Shown: positions 51,534 through 61,476 of the stretch, piece after piece
Layout of the letters: the number at the start of each line of letters is the position of its first letter
How positions within the stretch are numbered: the stretch's first letter is position 1
The notes under the pieces: generated by a model
Told to the model about the DNA's origin: nothing
The model's database searches: none
What the model saw: the letters and a program-made list of their open reading frames with translations, nothing else
Translations under genes and position numbers: made by a program
NCBI GenBank assembly: GCA_947625465.1
Contig: CANQOK010000001.1
Span: forward strand, 62,001 to 126,000
From: an uncultured Lachnospiraceae bacterium
Lineage (GTDB): Bacteria; Bacillota; Clostridia; Lachnospirales; Lachnospiraceae
Reading direction: 5' to 3'
DNA length: 64,000 nucleotides

Positions 51534-52052
51534 ATGGATAAGATTAACGTATTGATCCCGGAAGAAAAGGTGAATGCCAGGATTAAAGAAGTAGCCGAGC
51601 AGATCAGCAGAGATTACGCGGGCAGGAATATACATCTGATCTGCATTTTAAAAGGCGGCGTATTCTTTATGTGTGAACTGGCAAAACGGATCACCATACC
51701 GGTTTCCATGGATTTTATGGCCGTTTCCAGTTACGGAGATGAAACAGAGAGTATAGGACGCGTAAGAATTGTCAAGGATTTAGACGAAAGCATCAAGGGA
51801 AAAGACGTGCTGATCGTAGAGGACATCATCGATTCGGGCAGAACGCTCTTTAATCTGATGAAGATGCTGGAAGCCAGACAGCCCGCGAGCCTTCGGATCG
51901 CCGCGCTGCTCGATAAGCCGGACCGGCGGGAATTTGATGTGCCCATCAGCTATGTCTGCCATGAGATTCCGGATGTATTTGTGGTTGGGTATGGATTGGA
52001 CTATGCGCAGCGGCACAGAAATCTGCCGTTTATCGGATATGTAGAAGTGTAA
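51534..52052 (+). CDS. hpt: Hypoxanthine phosphoribosyltransferase
   Basis: A 172-residue purine salvage enzyme (hypoxanthine or guanine plus PRPP). [10 protein letters not shown] near residue 38 and [10 protein letters not shown] near 100 (PRPP loop) are diagnostic. It starts 3 bases after the tilS stop and precedes ftsH, the tilS-hpt-ftsH order of Bacillus. Confidence 0.97.
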   Translation: MDKINVLIPEEKVNARIKEVAEQISRDYAGRNIHLICILKGGVFFMCELAKRITIPVSMDFMAVSSYGDETESIGRVRIVKDLDESIKGKDVLIVEDIIDSGRTLFNLMKMLEARQPASLRIAALLDKPDRREFDVPISYVCHEIPDVFVVGYGLDYAQRHRNLPFIGYVEV

Positions 52053-52080
52053 GCGCTGGAATAGAAGGAGGATATTTATT

Positions 52081-53889
52081 TTGAAGAAACAGATGAGAGG
52101 CATGGGAATCTATACAGCGATTATCATAGCTTTTCTGGTAATCTTCTTCCTGGTTTCCGCGATCAGCGGACAGGATAAGAATTACCGGTATCAGGATTTC
52201 CTTGCGGACGCGGAAGCGGGACAGGTAAAAGAGGTGACGATCACCCCGAATAAGGAGATTCCCACCGGCGTTCTGGTTATTCAGTACGCGAATGAGAAAA
52301 AGATGCTGTATGTAACGGATATCGATAAGGTTCAGGCAGATCTGGAAAAGCTGGCGATCGATCCGATTATTGAAGATGTGGACCGGGACAGTGTATTTCT
52401 GACTACGATCCTGCCGTTTATCATTGTGGCGATCACGATCATTTTTATTTTCTCTATGATGAGCACAGGCGGCGCCGGCGGCAATAAGATGATGAATTTC
52501 GGCAAGAGCCGCGCCAAGGTATATACCGATATGGGCAAAAAGGTGACGTTTAAAAATGTTGCCGGCCTGCATGAAGAGAAAGAAGAACTGGAAGAAATCG
52601 TGGATTTCTTAAAGAATCCGAAGAAATATATCGAAGTCGGGGCCAGGATCCCCAAGGGCGTGCTGCTGGAAGGACCTCCGGGAACCGGTAAGACCTTGCT
52701 GGCGAAAGCGATCGCCGGAGAAGCAGGCGTGCCGTTCTTAAGCATTTCCGGTTCTGATTTCGTAGAAATGTTTGTGGGCGTGGGCGCGTCCAGAGTCCGG
52801 GATCTGTTTGAGGAAGCGAAGAAAAGCTCTCCGTGTATCGTATTCATCGATGAGATCGACGCCGTAGCGAGACGGCGCGGAACCGGTATGGGCGGCGGCC
52901 ATGATGAACGGGAGCAGACTCTGAATCAGCTGTTGGTAGAGATGGACGGATTTGGCGTCAATGAAGGAATCATTATGCTGGCAGCCACAAACCGCGTGGA
53001 TATTCTGGATCCCGCGATCCTGCGTCCGGGACGGTTCGACCGGAAGGTTGTCGTAAACAGACCGGATGTGCGCGGCAGAGAAGAAATCTTAAATGTTCAC
53101 GCAAAGAATAAACCGCTGGGCGAGGATGTCGATCTGGGTGAGATCGCCAGAACCTCAGCCGGCATGACAGGCGCGGATCTGGAGAATCTGCTGAATGAAG
53201 CGGCCATCCTCGCAGCCAAGAATCAGCGGGCGTATCTGAATCAGGACGATATCAACCGTGCTTTTGTAAAGCTGGGGATCGGCGTTGAGAAGAAGAGCAA
53301 GGTCATTTCCGAGAAGGATAAGCGGATCACGGCGTTTCATGAAGCAGGGCATGCGATCCTGTTTCATAAGCTGCCGGATACGCCGCCGGTGCATACGATT
53401 TCCATTATCCCGACCGGCATGGGCGCGGCAGGCTATACCATGCCGCTTCCGGAAAAGGATGAAATGTTTAATACAAAGGGCCGGATGCTGCAGGAGATTA
53501 TGGTGAGCCTGGGCGGACGGATCGCGGAAGAACTGGTATTGGACGATATCACCACCGGCGCGTCCCAGGATATCAAGCAGGCGACTTCGATTGCCAAAGC
53601 CATGGTAACGCAGTACGGAATGTCAGACCGTTTGGGTATGATCAACTATGACGAAAACGCAGATGAAGTATTTATCGGCAGGGACCTGGGGCATACCAGA
53701 AGCTATGGCGAGAGTACGGCAACCATTATCGATGAAGAAGTAAAGCGCATTGTAAGCGAATGCTATGAAAAGGCCAAAGCGGTGATCAAGGAGAACGAAT
53801 CCGTTCTGTACCGCTGCGCGGATCTGCTTCTGGAAAAAGAGAAGATCTATCAGGAAGAGTTTGAGGCGCTGTTCGCACCAGCTGTGTGA
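52081..53889 (+). CDS. ftsH: ATP-dependent zinc metalloprotease FtsH
   Basis: A 602-residue membrane AAA+ protease that degrades misfolded and regulatory membrane proteins. It has two N-terminal membrane helices (about 10-28 and 105-125), Walker A G-P-P-G-T-G-K-T near 200, Walker B F-I-D-E-I-D, the SRH region R-P-G-R-F-D-R, and zinc motif H-E-A-G-H near 420. The start is TTG with AAGGAGG upstream. An imperfect TGTGTGA/TCACACG repeat after the stop could be a weak terminator. Confidence 0.97.
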   Translation: MKKQMRGMGIYTAIIIAFLVIFFLVSAISGQDKNYRYQDFLADAEAGQVKEVTITPNKEIPTGVLVIQYANEKKMLYVTDIDKVQADLEKLAIDPIIEDVDRDSVFLTTILPFIIVAITIIFIFSMMSTGGAGGNKMMNFGKSRAKVYTDMGKKVTFKNVAGLHEEKEELEEIVDFLKNPKKYIEVGARIPKGVLLEGPPGTGKTLLAKAIAGEAGVPFLSISGSDFVEMFVGVGASRVRDLFEEAKKSSPCIVFIDEIDAVARRRGTGMGGGHDEREQTLNQLLVEMDGFGVNEGIIMLAATNRVDILDPAILRPGRFDRKVVVNRPDVRGREEILNVHAKNKPLGEDVDLGEIARTSAGMTGADLENLLNEAAILAAKNQRAYLNQDDINRAFVKLGIGVEKKSKVISEKDKRITAFHEAGHAILFHKLPDTPPVHTISIIPTGMGAAGYTMPLPEKDEMFNTKGRMLQEIMVSLGGRIAEELVLDDITTGASQDIKQATSIAKAMVTQYGMSDRLGMINYDENADEVFIGRDLGHTRSYGESTATIIDEEVKRIVSECYEKAKAVIKENESVLYRCADLLLEKEKIYQEEFEALFAPAV

Positions 53890-54107
53890 AACATATGTGT
53901 AAAAAATCACACGCCAAAAAAGAGAAAACTTGTGCGTTTTGTTGACCGGTAAAAATTTACTCGTGATAATGCACAAAAAGAAATTTTTAAATTCAGTAAC
54001 TTTGTGCACACTTTTTCTTGAACCCATGTTACAATATGTATTGTAAAACCCCCCAATACATTATATAGTTTTTGCTACACCCTATAAGAAAACGAAATAC
54101 CTTCTCC

Positions 54108-54146
54108 AAAACGGACAGCATGTAGCAGCTGTCCGTTTTACTTTTC
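54108..54146 (+). terminator. Terminator upstream of the glycosidase operon
   Basis: AAAACGGACAGC (54108-54119) pairs perfectly with GCTGTCCGTTTT (54128-54139), 8-base loop, followed by ACTTTTC. It lies directly before the next promoter. Confidence 0.78.
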
Positions 54147-54148
54147 TA

Positions 54149-54177
54149 TTGAAAAAAACCCCTGATTATGATACGAT
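54149..54177 (+). promoter_or_regulatory. Promoter of the GH13-GH51 operon
   Basis: TTGAAA (54149-54154) and TACGAT (54172-54177), spacer 17. The ATG at 54226 has GGAGG upstream. Confidence 0.68.
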
Positions 54178-54225
54178 AGTTAACATATATGAACAAAATA
54201 AAATGCTTCAAAACGGAGGATTTTT

Positions 54226-56268
54226 ATGGAGACGATCAATCGGGAGGCCCTCTTTTATGACGGCTCTTCAGAATTTACAACGCCGGTAGAGCCGGAGGTG
54301 AACGGAACCGTAAAGCTGTTGTTCCGTACTGCCAGAGATGATGCGGATGAAGTTTATTTCTGTGAGAATTATCGGGAGCGGCGGATGCAGTTTGTACGCA
54401 GAGACACGCTCTTTACATATTATGGGATCGAATATCCCCTGGATACGCGAAGGATCGTATTTCATTTTAAAGTGATCAAAGGCGATGACGTCTGTTATTA
54501 CGATATGGCAGGCGGTCATACGCAGTTTACGGGGAAGTTTGAATTTGAGATCACGCCGGGATTTCATACGCCGGATTGGGCGAAGGGCGCGGTCATGTAC
54601 CAGATCTTTCTGGACCGGTTCTGCAACGGCGATCGGACTAATGATGTGCTGTCCAACGAATACAGTTATATCGGAGAGCATGTACAGCAGGTGACGGACT
54701 GGGATAAATATCCGGCGGCGATGGGCGTCCGGGAATTTTACGGCGGCGATCTGCAGGGCGTTCTGGATAAGCTGGATTATCTGGAGAAGCTGGGCGTGGA
54801 AGTGATCTATTTTAATCCGCTGTTTGTCTCCCCGTCCAACCATAAGTATGATATTCAGGATTACGACTATATCGATCCGCATTTTGGAAAAATCGTAGAA
54901 GACGAGGGCGCACTGCTTGCGGACGGCGATCAGGATAACCGGCATGCGACCCGCTATATCAATCGGGTGACCAATAAGAAGAATCTGGAAGCCAGCAATG
55001 CCTTTTTTGCCCATGTAGTGGAGGAGATTCACAAGCGCGGCATGAAGGTGATCTTAGACGGCGTATTCAATCACTGCGGATCTTTTAATAAGTGGATGGA
55101 TCGGGAATGCATTTATGAAAATGCGGAAGACTATGAGAAAGGCGCCTATGTAGCGGAGGACAGCCCGTATCATGACTTTTTCCTGTTCCATCAGGAGAAT
55201 TGGCCGTATAACGCTGGATATGATGGCTGGTGGGGACATGATACCCTGCCGAAGCTCAATTATGAAGGCTCCAAAGAATTATATGACTATATTATGCGGG
55301 TTGCGAGAAAATGGGTCTCGCCGCCTTATAATGTGGACGGCTGGCGGCTGGACGTAGCGGCTGATCTGGGCTTCTCCAAGCTGTTTAACCACGAGTTCTG
55401 GAAGGATTTCAGAAAGAATGTGAAGGAAGCCAATCCCAATGCGATCATTCTGGCGGAGCACTACGGCGATCCCAGAAGATGGCTGACCGGCAATCAGTGG
55501 GACAGCATCATGAACTATGACGCGTTTATGGAGCCGCTGTCCTGGTTTTTGACCGGTATGGAAAAACACAGTGATGAACGGCAGGAATTTCTGATCGGGA
55601 ATACGGCGGCCTTTAACCACATGATGATGGAAAATATGACGGGAAAGCAGTATATCAGCATTGTGACGGAGATGAACCAGCTCTCTAACCATGACCATTC
55701 CCGGTTTTTAACCAGAACAAACGGTCTTGTGGGAAGGACCGCAACCGTAGGGCCGGAAGCGGCCGGACAGAATATCGATAAAGGCGTGTTCAAACAGGCT
55801 GTGATCGTACAGATGACCTGGCCCGGCGCGCCGACGTTATACTACGGAGACGAAGCGGGCGTGTGCGGCTGGACGGATCCGGACAATCGGCGGACCTATC
55901 CGTGGGGACACGAAGATCTGGAACTGATCGAGTTTTACCGTGATGCGATCCGGATCCACAGGGAGAATCCGGCGCTGAAAGTAGGCGCTTTTGTCGGACT
56001 GCCGACTTCTCCGAACGGAACGCTGGTATTCGGCAGATTCCTGGGAGACAACCGCCTGGTAACGGCGATCAATCACAATCCGGACGCCTTTCCGTTCCGG
56101 ATCCCGGTATGGCGGGCTAATATTCCGGACGGCAGCATCATGGAACGGATCATGCTGACGGACGAAAACCTGTACAATGTCGGAAAAGTTCCGTATACGG
56201 TTGCAGACGGATATCTGGAAGTGACACTGCCGGCACACTGCGCGGCTATTTTCAGAATGAAGAATTAG
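54226..56268 (+). CDS. GH13 alpha-glycosidase (neopullulanase/cyclomaltodextrinase-like)
   Basis: A 680-residue GH13 enzyme without signal peptide. An N-terminal beta domain (1-120) of the kind seen in neopullulanases precedes the barrel: M-Y-Q-I-F-L-D-R-F near 128, G-V-F-N-H-C near 284, nucleophile Asp in G-W-R-L-D-V-A-A-D near 376, acid Glu in I-L-A-E-H near 411, and S-N-H-D-H-S near 490. It would hydrolyse alpha-1,4 (and perhaps alpha-1,6) links in maltodextrins, cyclodextrin or pullulan fragments in the cytoplasm. The GH51 gene starts 8 bases after it. Confidence 0.9.
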   Translation: METINREALFYDGSSEFTTPVEPEVNGTVKLLFRTARDDADEVYFCENYRERRMQFVRRDTLFTYYGIEYPLDTRRIVFHFKVIKGDDVCYYDMAGGHTQFTGKFEFEITPGFHTPDWAKGAVMYQIFLDRFCNGDRTNDVLSNEYSYIGEHVQQVTDWDKYPAAMGVREFYGGDLQGVLDKLDYLEKLGVEVIYFNPLFVSPSNHKYDIQDYDYIDPHFGKIVEDEGALLADGDQDNRHATRYINRVTNKKNLEASNAFFAHVVEEIHKRGMKVILDGVFNHCGSFNKWMDRECIYENAEDYEKGAYVAEDSPYHDFFLFHQENWPYNAGYDGWWGHDTLPKLNYEGSKELYDYIMRVARKWVSPPYNVDGWRLDVAADLGFSKLFNHEFWKDFRKNVKEANPNAIILAEHYGDPRRWLTGNQWDSIMNYDAFMEPLSWFLTGMEKHSDERQEFLIGNTAAFNHMMMENMTGKQYISIVTEMNQLSNHDHSRFLTRTNGLVGRTATVGPEAAGQNIDKGVFKQAVIVQMTWPGAPTLYYGDEAGVCGWTDPDNRRTYPWGHEDLELIEFYRDAIRIHRENPALKVGAFVGLPTSPNGTLVFGRFLGDNRLVTAINHNPDAFPFRIPVWRANIPDGSIMERIMLTDENLYNVGKVPYTVADGYLEVTLPAHCAAIFRMKN

Positions 56269-56276
56269 AGGTGTTT

Positions 56277-58358
56277 ATGAATAAGAATCTTACAGTTTCC
56301 ATTACAAAAGAGAACAGTAAGCCTGTGGCAAAGGATATGTTTGGCTTATTCTTCGAAGATATCAATTACGGGCTGGACGGCGGCCTGCATGCGGAAATGT
56401 TGGAAAACCGCAATTTTGAAGCCGTATTGGCGATGGGAGATAAGGACGATTATCACGCGATCTATGACGGCGGTTACGGATGGTCCGTATATGAAACGGA
56501 AAGTTATGGTTCCAGTCTGCGGTATCACGGGAAGCAGCCGTTAAATGATGTGAATCCCCATTATCTGGTATTTACCGGCAGGGGACCGAAGCCCGCGTTT
56601 ACCAATAAGGCGTATGACGGCATTTATTTAAAGAAAGGCATGAAGTATACGGTTTCCTTTTATGCAAGGCCCATCGAAGGAGAGGCGGAGGTTACGGTTT
56701 CCGTTGTAAAATACGGAGAAACGCTGGCGGAGGCAGCGGTAAATCTGGACCGGGACGGCGTGGCTGCGGAGTTTGCGGTTACCGCGCAGGAAACGGAGCC
56801 GGCTGACGTAAATACGCAGCTGGAACAGGATGAGAGCAGCGGAGACCGGGCGGGTTCCGTGTGGAAGAAATATACGGTGACGCTGCAGGCCCAAAAGGAT
56901 GCGGATCAGGCTGATTTTGTGGTGTCGTTAAGCGAAGAAGGGACAGTTGCGTTTGACCAGTTCTCCATGATGCCGGAGGACGCCGTACTGGGCATTTTCC
57001 GCAGGGATCTGGTAGAATTGCTGCAGGGCCTGAAGCCGGGATTTATCCGGTTCCCGGGCGGCTGTATCGTGGAAGGCAACGGCCTTGCGAACCGGTATCA
57101 GTGGAAACTGACTCTGGGCAGACCGGAGGAACGGAAGTTTAACTGGAACCGCTGGGCTGTGCACAACAACAGCAGTGATTTCGGATTTTCGGGTTCTTAC
57201 GCGCACTATGGGCAGACTTATGGCGTAGGGTATTATGAGTATTTTCTGTTGTGCGAATATCTGGGCGCGAAGCCGCTGCCGGTTATGAATGTGGGAATTG
57301 GCTGCCAGTTTATGTGTCATGAATGGGTGGAAACAGACAGCCCGGAGATGCAGCAGTATATTCAGGACGCGCTGGATCTGATTGCCTTCGCCAATGAACC
57401 GGCGGACGGAAAATGGGGTGCTGTCCGGGCCGCGATGGGACATCCGGAGCCGTTTGGCCTGGAGTACCTTGGAATCGGCAATGAACAGTGGCAGACGGAA
57501 GAGGCAGATTTCTTTACCCGGTATGAGATGTTTGAACAGGCGATCCATGACGTGTATCCGGATATCAAACTGATCGGTTCGGCAGGACCGGATGTGAAAA
57601 GTGAACATTATCGGGATGCCTGGAACTGGATCCGGCCGGCAGCAGCCGTTAAGAAAAATTTTGTGTATGCAGTGGATGAACACTATTATGTCCGCCCGAA
57701 GTGGATGTATGACAACGTACATTTTTACGATCACTATGACCGCAGCGTTAAGGTATTTTCCGGCGAATATGCGGCGCATGTGCCCGGTGCGGGCGGCATG
57801 AACCAGCCGCAGACCAACAACTGGGAAGCAGGTCTGGCGGAAGCGGCATTTCTGACCGGCGTAGAACGCAATGCGGATGTGGTGGTACTGGCCTCTTACG
57901 CACCCCTGTTTGCCCGGCTGGGTTATGCGCAGTGGTCGCCCAACCTGATCTGGTTTAACGGGAAATCCTCATACGGGACGCCGAGCTACTATGTACAGCA
58001 GGCATACAGCCTTTATCGGGGGACGCGGACTCTGCATGCGGATACCGGGCTGGACGCAGCGGCAGAAGCGCAGGAGAAGGTATACTGCAGCGTAACCGCT
58101 TCGGACGACGGCAGCGTCCTGTATGTGAAACTGGTAAACGCCGGAGATACGGAAAAGGCCGTGACGCTGACCGGCACGGATTTCAGCGTATCGGATTATC
58201 AGTGTATAAAGACCGTGGATCTGAAGGCAGATCCGGCAGTTTACAACAGGATCGGAGCGCCGGAGACATTGGTACCCGAAATCACAGAGGGATCGGAGGC
58301 AGTTGGGGAAGTGAAGCTGCCGGCGTATAGCTTCCGGGTTTTGGTATTGGAAAAATAA
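56277..58358 (+). CDS. GH51 alpha-L-arabinofuranosidase
   Basis: A 693-residue intracellular enzyme that removes arabinofuranose from arabinoxylan or arabinan oligomers. The N-terminal D-M-F-G-L-F-F-E-D-I-N-Y-G-L-D-G-G is the family start; a carbohydrate-binding-like insert spans about 100-230; the barrel carries R-F-P-G-G-C, acid-base Glu in G-I-G-N-E-Q-W near 403, and nucleophile Glu in S-G-E-Y near 497; a beta domain ends it. ATG 56277 is chosen over GTG 56271. It is co-transcribed with the GH13 gene and closed by a terminator. Confidence 0.9.
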   Translation: MNKNLTVSITKENSKPVAKDMFGLFFEDINYGLDGGLHAEMLENRNFEAVLAMGDKDDYHAIYDGGYGWSVYETESYGSSLRYHGKQPLNDVNPHYLVFTGRGPKPAFTNKAYDGIYLKKGMKYTVSFYARPIEGEAEVTVSVVKYGETLAEAAVNLDRDGVAAEFAVTAQETEPADVNTQLEQDESSGDRAGSVWKKYTVTLQAQKDADQADFVVSLSEEGTVAFDQFSMMPEDAVLGIFRRDLVELLQGLKPGFIRFPGGCIVEGNGLANRYQWKLTLGRPEERKFNWNRWAVHNNSSDFGFSGSYAHYGQTYGVGYYEYFLLCEYLGAKPLPVMNVGIGCQFMCHEWVETDSPEMQQYIQDALDLIAFANEPADGKWGAVRAAMGHPEPFGLEYLGIGNEQWQTEEADFFTRYEMFEQAIHDVYPDIKLIGSAGPDVKSEHYRDAWNWIRPAAAVKKNFVYAVDEHYYVRPKWMYDNVHFYDHYDRSVKVFSGEYAAHVPGAGGMNQPQTNNWEAGLAEAAFLTGVERNADVVVLASYAPLFARLGYAQWSPNLIWFNGKSSYGTPSYYVQQAYSLYRGTRTLHADTGLDAAAEAQEKVYCSVTASDDGSVLYVKLVNAGDTEKAVTLTGTDFSVSDYQCIKTVDLKADPAVYNRIGAPETLVPEITEGSEAVGEVKLPAYSFRVLVLEK

Positions 58359-58376
58359 GAATCATTAAGTGAAAAG

Positions 58377-58417
58377 AAAGATGCCATTCTGTAGAAAATA
58401 CAGAAAAGGCATCTTTT
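58377..58417 (+). terminator. Terminator after the GH51 gene
   Basis: AAAGATGCC (58377-58385) pairs with GGCATCTTT (58408-58416); an inner TTCTGTA/TACAGAA stem closes on GAAAA. A T-run completes it. Confidence 0.85.
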
Positions 58418-58427
58418 TTGTCCAAAA

Positions 58428-58455
58428 CTGACACCGTAAAACGCTGTTTTATACA
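58428..58455 (+). promoter_or_regulatory. Possible promoter of the ECF sigma operon
   Basis: CTGACA (58428-58433) and TATACA (58450-58455), 16-base spacer, just after the GH51 terminator. It could instead be recognised by the sigma factor itself. Confidence 0.4.
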
Positions 58456-58479
58456 GCAGGGAATAAAGGTGGTACCGGT

Positions 58480-59001
58480 ATGCAGAGGAAAAGTAAGGGA
58501 TTATCCTGTGAAAAAGAGTTGGAGGCCCTGGCAAAGGGAGAGACAGGTGCGCTTTCCGCCGTTTATGACAAAATGGCAAGGAGCATTTTTGGGCTGGCCT
58601 ATGGAATTACGGAAAACTATTATGATGCAGAAGATGTACTGCAGAATACGATGCTTGAACTTATAAAATATGCGGACCGATATCGGAAAGGTACGAATGC
58701 GAATGCCCTGATTCTGACAATCGCGAGGCATTTGGCAATCGATCAGCTTCGGAAACGGAAAAAAGCGGTTTCGCTGGATACGCCTGAGGCAGCAAAGATT
58801 CCGGCAGAGAAACCGGATTTGTCCGGCGTGGAAGTAATGGATCTACTGCGGGTTCTGGACGAAGAGGAGCGGCAGATATTGCTGCTGCGTCTGTATGCCC
58901 GGCTGTCCTATCAGGAAATTGCTGTGGTCATGCAGATCACCGTATTGGCGGCACAGAAACGGTATCAGCGGGTAATCAGGAAACTTCGGAAGTATTTTTA
59001 G
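58480..59001 (+). CDS. ECF-type RNA polymerase sigma factor
   Basis: A 173-residue sigma-70 family protein with regions 2 and 4 only. Region 2 has Y-D-A-E-D-V-L-Q-N-T-M-L-E; A-R-H-L-A-I-D-Q-L-R-K-R-K is region 2.4; region 4 has D-E-E-E-R-Q-I-L-L-L-R-L and a helix-turn-helix L-S-Y-Q-E-I-A-V-V-M. It would direct a stress or envelope regulon. AAGGTGG precedes the ATG. The next gene, 20 bases on, encodes a membrane protein likely to bind it. Confidence 0.88.
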   Translation: MQRKSKGLSCEKELEALAKGETGALSAVYDKMARSIFGLAYGITENYYDAEDVLQNTMLELIKYADRYRKGTNANALILTIARHLAIDQLRKRKKAVSLDTPEAAKIPAEKPDLSGVEVMDLLRVLDEEERQILLLRLYARLSYQEIAVVMQITVLAAQKRYQRVIRKLRKYF

Positions 59002-59021
59002 AAAAAGGAGTGGAGGCCGGT

Positions 59022-60410
59022 ATGAAAAAAAAAGAAATAGGGGCGGTATTAAAACAATTAGATCAGCTGCCGCTTCCGGAAAAAGAAGAGATTCTGTCTG
59101 TATGCAGACGGTCGGAAACAGACCGGCAGACAGAGGAAAAAGAGGAATGGAATATCGTAATGCGGCGGCGTCTGAATCCGGCAGCTGTATGCGCGGCGTT
59201 TGTCTTACTGGCAGTTCTCCTGTCAGCTTACGCCATCAGCGTGCAGTATTATGGATTCTCCATCGCGGCACTGTTTGTCGGAGACGGGGAAACCGTTTCC
59301 AAAGATCTGGTTATGACGCAGGTATTTTATCAGGACGATCTTACGGAAGGAAATAAGACCATCAGCACATATTCGATTCCGGGGATCTCCTTTTATCAGG
59401 CTGAGCCGGATGACAGAGATCGGGAGGAGGCCATTACTGCGCTCGACCAGCAGCCGGATGCTGATAAAAATGAAACGGCAGGAATTACGGACAGCAATGG
59501 AAATGTATACCAACTTGGGGTCCGGAAGACTGAAAATGGCGGCCAGTTAAATACGCTGAAGAAATACAAGGCAGATAAACTGCTTTGGGAAGTACCGCTG
59601 GATCTGTATGGCGTAACTTTTGGTATCGTTGAAAATTATATTTATTTATACGGAAACGAACTTGGAAGCATGCACATACTCCTCTATAATGATCTGGGAG
59701 AAAAGCTCTGGGAGAAAACCTTGGATTCCATAAGCAGAATTGGCTTTGTTCAGGCAAAAGACGGCATTCTGTGTGCTGAAAATTGCTATTCCCGGGATGG
59801 AAAATCTTATTACAGCCGATACCGGATCGATATAGGGGGAACGATTCTGGATGAAACAACCGTCGCATTGCCGGACAATATGCTTCTTAATTCTTTTGTG
59901 CGCGAGGTAGAGATAGAAACAGACAGCGGATTCCTCTTTCGATTATTAGGCAGTGAAGATATTGCTGCCGGCTCTAAACGGGGTCAGCTGGCAAGCATAG
60001 ACGCGGAAGGAAAGCAAATCCGCGTATGGGCTTATACCGCATCGGACGGCAAATATTTCTTTCAGGACGCGGCTCTGTATCATGGAAAACTCTATATCAG
60101 CGGATATATTTCCGCAAGAGCGGAATATTCGGAGAAAATCAACAGGAAAGATTATAAGGCACTGCTTCTTGTCCTCGATCCGGCTACAGGTGTGCCGCAG
60201 AATTATTATGAAGCCGCGGGCTCTTTGGGGGGAACGATTGTCTCTGATCCGGACGGTAATCTGACCTGGGAGGTAAAGAGTATTCTGGAACTCAAAAAAG
60301 AAAATCCCGATTATCGGGAAGGCGTGAGTATATATCAATATACGTTAGACGAAAATGGAGAGCTTCTGAAACAAAAGGAGATGGGGATCTATGAAGGGTT
60401 CTATGAATAA
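59022..60410 (+). CDS. Membrane protein linked to ECF sigma factor, probable anti-sigma/sensor
   Basis: A 462-residue protein. A short cytoplasmic part (1-48, with E-I-L-S-V-C-R-R) precedes one membrane helix (P-A-A-V-C-A-A-F-V-L-L-A-V-L-L) and a large outside domain with repeated beta-rich motifs (N-Y-I-Y-L-Y-G-N-E, K-L-Y-I-S-G-Y-I). The single-helix layout beside an ECF sigma gene fits an anti-sigma factor with a sensing domain, but no known anti-sigma domain is recognised. ATG 59022 has TGGAGG; nine A bases follow the ATG directly, a possible slippage tract. Confidence 0.6.
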   Translation: MKKKEIGAVLKQLDQLPLPEKEEILSVCRRSETDRQTEEKEEWNIVMRRRLNPAAVCAAFVLLAVLLSAYAISVQYYGFSIAALFVGDGETVSKDLVMTQVFYQDDLTEGNKTISTYSIPGISFYQAEPDDRDREEAITALDQQPDADKNETAGITDSNGNVYQLGVRKTENGGQLNTLKKYKADKLLWEVPLDLYGVTFGIVENYIYLYGNELGSMHILLYNDLGEKLWEKTLDSISRIGFVQAKDGILCAENCYSRDGKSYYSRYRIDIGGTILDETTVALPDNMLLNSFVREVEIETDSGFLFRLLGSEDIAAGSKRGQLASIDAEGKQIRVWAYTASDGKYFFQDAALYHGKLYISGYISARAEYSEKINRKDYKALLLVLDPATGVPQNYYEAAGSLGGTIVSDPDGNLTWEVKSILELKKENPDYREGVSIYQYTLDENGELLKQKEMGIYEGFYE

Positions 60411-60434
60411 CGACGGCAAATAAAAAATCCCCCC

Positions 60435-60463
60435 TTGCAACCGCCTGCCGGGATATGTACAAT
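60435..60463 (+). promoter_or_regulatory. Promoter of the choloylglycine hydrolase-family gene
   Basis: TTGCAA (60435-60440) and TACAAT (60458-60463) with a 17-base spacer, about 40 bases before the start, with GGGAGG between. Confidence 0.7.
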
Positions 60464-60501
60464 AGAGCTAAGAAAACTGAAATGGGAGGGCTGCTTGACG
60501 T

Positions 60502-61476
60502 ATGTGTACAGCAATTACTTATCAAACCAAGAATCATTATTTTGGACGGAATATGGATCTGGAGTATTCCTATCATGAAACGGTGACCATAACCCCGAGA
60601 AATTATCCGTTCTTTTTCCGAAAAATGGGAGAAATACGGACGCATTACGCTATGATCGGCATGGCTTATGTGTCGGACAATTATCCGTTATATTATGAGG
60701 CGGTCAATGAAAAAGGACTGGGCGTAGCCGGACTGAATTTCCCGGGATACGCGGATTATAAGCCGGAGGCGGAAGGAAAGGACAATATTTCGCCGTTTGA
60801 ATTGGTGCCGTGGCTTCTGTGTCAGTGCGAAACCATTGCGGAAGTGAAAGAAAAACTGGAGCGGATCAATCTGGTAAAGATCAATTTCAGCGAGCAGCTG
60901 CCGCTGTCACCGCTGCACTGGATGATTTCCGATAAAAACGAATCCATTACCGTAGAATCGTTAAAAGACGGCCTGCATGTGCATGACAATCCGGTCGGCC
61001 TGCTTACCAATAATCCGCCGTTTGAGACGCAGCTGTTCCATTTAATTAACTATATGAATCTGTCTACGGAGCCGGCGGAAAACCGGTTTGCCAAATGCCT
61101 GAATCTAGAACCCTACAGCCGCGGCATGGGCGCTATGGGACTGCCAGGCGATTTGTCTTCGGAATCCCGGTTTGTAAAAGCGGCGTTTACCAAGTTGAAT
61201 TCCGTTTGCGGAGAATCCGAGTCAGAAAGCATCAGCCAGTTTTTCCACATTTTGGGTTCTGTTGCCCAGCAGCGGGGCTGTGTGCATATGGGCGGCGGCA
61301 AATATGAGATCACCCTGTACAGCTCCTGCTGCAATATGGATCGCGGCATTTATTATTATACCACCTATGAAAACAGCCAGATCACGGGCGTGGATATGCA
61401 CCGGGAAGATCTGGACGGCAGCCAGCTGATCTCTTATCCGCTGGTAGAAGGACAGCGGATAAGAATGATGAATTAG
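60502..61476 (+). CDS. Choloylglycine hydrolase family protein (bile salt hydrolase-like)
   Basis: A 324-residue Ntn hydrolase. Cys2 (M-C-T-A-I-T-Y) becomes the catalytic N-terminus after Met removal; other family residues are in G-R-N-M-D (Arg16, Asp19), G-L-N-F-P-G-Y near 81, L-T-N-N-P-P-F near 168, and E-S-R-F-V-K-A-A-F. These match bile salt hydrolases, which free glycine or taurine from conjugated bile acids, better than penicillin V acylases. There is no signal peptide, as usual. Bile acid activity fits a gut host. It has its own promoter and overlaps the convergent gene by 4 bases. Confidence 0.88.
   Translation: MCTAITYQTKNHYFGRNMDLEYSYHETVTITPRNYPFFFRKMGEIRTHYAMIGMAYVSDNYPLYYEAVNEKGLGVAGLNFPGYADYKPEAEGKDNISPFELVPWLLCQCETIAEVKEKLERINLVKINFSEQLPLSPLHWMISDKNESITVESLKDGLHVHDNPVGLLTNNPPFETQLFHLINYMNLSTEPAENRFAKCLNLEPYSRGMGAMGLPGDLSSESRFVKAAFTKLNSVCGESESESISQFFHILGSVAQQRGCVHMGGGKYEITLYSSCCNMDRGIYYYTTYENSQITGVDMHREDLDGSQLISYPLVEGQRIRMMN

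Larger units (their letters stand above)
53890..54225. other. ftsH / GH13 intergenic region
   Basis: A 336-base gap with no gene seen. It holds an imperfect inverted repeat just after ftsH, a perfect palindrome at 54030-54045 (TACAATA TG TATTGTA), the terminator at 54108, and the promoter at 54149. The palindrome is a candidate operator or promoter element. Confidence 0.45.
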
